The notes beneath the pieces are model-generated. The model saw nothing but the letters and a program-made list of their open reading frames with translations. It was not told the DNA's origin and did no database searches. Below are positions 63,362-64,000 of a stretch of DNA of 64,000 nucleotides, one piece after another. The stretch is from Phytopseudomonas argentinensis (GTDB lineage Bacteria; Pseudomonadota; Gammaproteobacteria; Pseudomonadales; Pseudomonadaceae), in assembly GCF_900113905.1 (NCBI RefSeq), contig NZ_FORC01000006.1, forward strand, positions 62,001 through 126,000, written 5' to 3'. Both the position numbers and the translations under genes were made by a program. Positions within the stretch are counted from its first letter, which is position 1. Each line of letters starts with the position of its first letter.

Positions 63362-64000
63362 ATGGACATTCGCAGCCTTGCACCTGGCCTGTCAGTCACC
63401 GGACAACTCCACCCGGATGACGTGGTAGCTCTCAAGAACGCCGGCTACCGGGCCATCATCTGTAACCGGCCCGATGGCGAAAGCGGCGACCAGCCGTTGT
63501 TTGCCGACATCGAGCGGGCCGCCCAGCAACACGGCATGCAGGCCCATTACCTGCCTGTCGACACGGGCAAGGTCAGCGATGAGCAGGCCGAGCTGTTCGG
63601 CAAGCTGCTCGAGACGCTGCCCCACCCCCTGATTGCCTATTGCCGTTCCGGCATGCGCTCGACCACCCTGTGGGCGCTGTCGCAGGCAGGGGCACAACCA
63701 CTGGAGCAGATCGTCGATGCGGCAAGGGAAGCCGGCTTCGATATGGCCTCGGTAGCCCGCAGGATTGCCAATCAGGGGCGAACGCCCGTGAACGTGGCGG
63801 AGGCCGCGCATCAGGTGGTCATCGTCGGCGGCGGTGCGGCGGGTATTGCGACGGCATCGAGCCTGCTGGCCCGCGAGCCCGGGCTGGATATCGCCATCAT
63901 CGACCCCGCTGATGTGCACTACTACCAACCTGGCTGGACGCTGGTCGGCGCCGGGGTCTTCGAGGCGCCGCAAACCGCCCACAGCATGGGCGCGACAATG
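63362..64000 (+). CDS. DUF442 phosphatase/sulfurtransferase-like domain fused to sulfide:quinone oxidoreductase, 3' end cut by the window
   Basis: 213 codons are visible and the frame runs off the window. Residues 1-110 or so are a DUF442 (TIGR01244) domain: [28 protein letters not shown], and the P-loop [14 protein letters not shown]. From about residue 155 an FAD-binding Rossmann fold begins ([20 protein letters not shown]) followed by [20 protein letters not shown], the sulfide:quinone oxidoreductase hallmark. It would oxidise sulfide to persulfide and hand it on; the upstream dioxygenase finishes the job. Start ATG at 63362 after GAGGTC. Confidence 0.88.
   Translation, partial: MDIRSLAPGLSVTGQLHPDDVVALKNAGYRAIICNRPDGESGDQPLFADIERAAQQHGMQAHYLPVDTGKVSDEQAELFGKLLETLPHPLIAYCRSGMRSTTLWALSQAGAQPLEQIVDAAREAGFDMASVARRIANQGRTPVNVAEAAHQVVIVGGGAAGIATASSLLAREPGLDIAIIDPADVHYYQPGWTLVGAGVFEAPQTAHSMGATM

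Overview
The window is a high-GC (roughly mid-60 %) chromosomal segment from a gamma-proteobacterium, almost certainly Pseudomonas in the broad sense. The reasons are azurin, a complete BraCDEFG-type branched-chain amino acid transporter, a bauR/bauABC beta-alanine cluster, the block sspB-sspA-petCBA-rpsI-rplM followed by tas ... zapE-trpS-hydrolase-zapG, and many Pseudomonas-style REP hairpins between genes. I saw no rRNA, tRNA or CRISPR array.

Left part (1-23 kb). A GntR-type regulator, an amino-acid ABC transporter and a gamma-glutamyltransferase homologue form a peptide or amino-acid salvage cluster. A four-gene efflux operon follows (adaptor, RND pump, outer-membrane channel, plus a DHA2 MFS pump), divergent from an AdeRS-like two-component system that probably controls it. 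Next are an HD-GYP c-di-GMP phosphodiesterase, AMP nucleosidase, a MocR regulator divergent from a threonine-dehydratase-like enzyme, a coiled-coil protein of unknown function, and two small stress proteins (CsbD, BON).

Middle (22-42 kb). Housekeeping genes: sspAB, cytochrome bc1 (petABC), ribosomal proteins S9 and L13, aldo/keto reductase, endonuclease V, a GlxA-like AraC regulator, zapE, trpS, an alpha/beta hydrolase, zapG, a FabR-like TetR repressor, azurin and the Bra operon. The 530-bp gap before azurin holds a cluster of DnaA-box sequences. A 23-codon ORF with a strong ribosome-binding site lies between azurin and the Bra operon.

Right part (42-64 kb). After a variant metallo-beta-lactamase-fold protein comes an AT-rich island (about 43.48-46.31 kb). 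It holds two overlapping genes, an AAA/ABC-type ATPase with a DUF3696-like tail and a putative nuclease; I infer an anti-phage or other genome-defence module. The bau genes (beta-alanine to acetyl-CoA), two small basic proteins, a Tat-exported aldo/keto reductase, a RutR-like regulator, a YigZ-family protein, a hydroxyacid dehydrogenase, ubiX, mpl, mtfA, ppa and an unusual Lgt-like/TlpA fusion follow. The window ends in a sulfide-oxidation locus: a FisR-type sigma-54 activator with the three sulfide-sensing cysteines, a divergent persulfide dioxygenase behind a near-consensus sigma-54 promoter and a palindromic enhancer, and a DUF442-SQR fusion cut by the window edge.

Intergenic DNA carries several dispersed repeat families. 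One, about 230 bp and present twice, keeps three hairpins through paired base changes, which suggests selection on structure.
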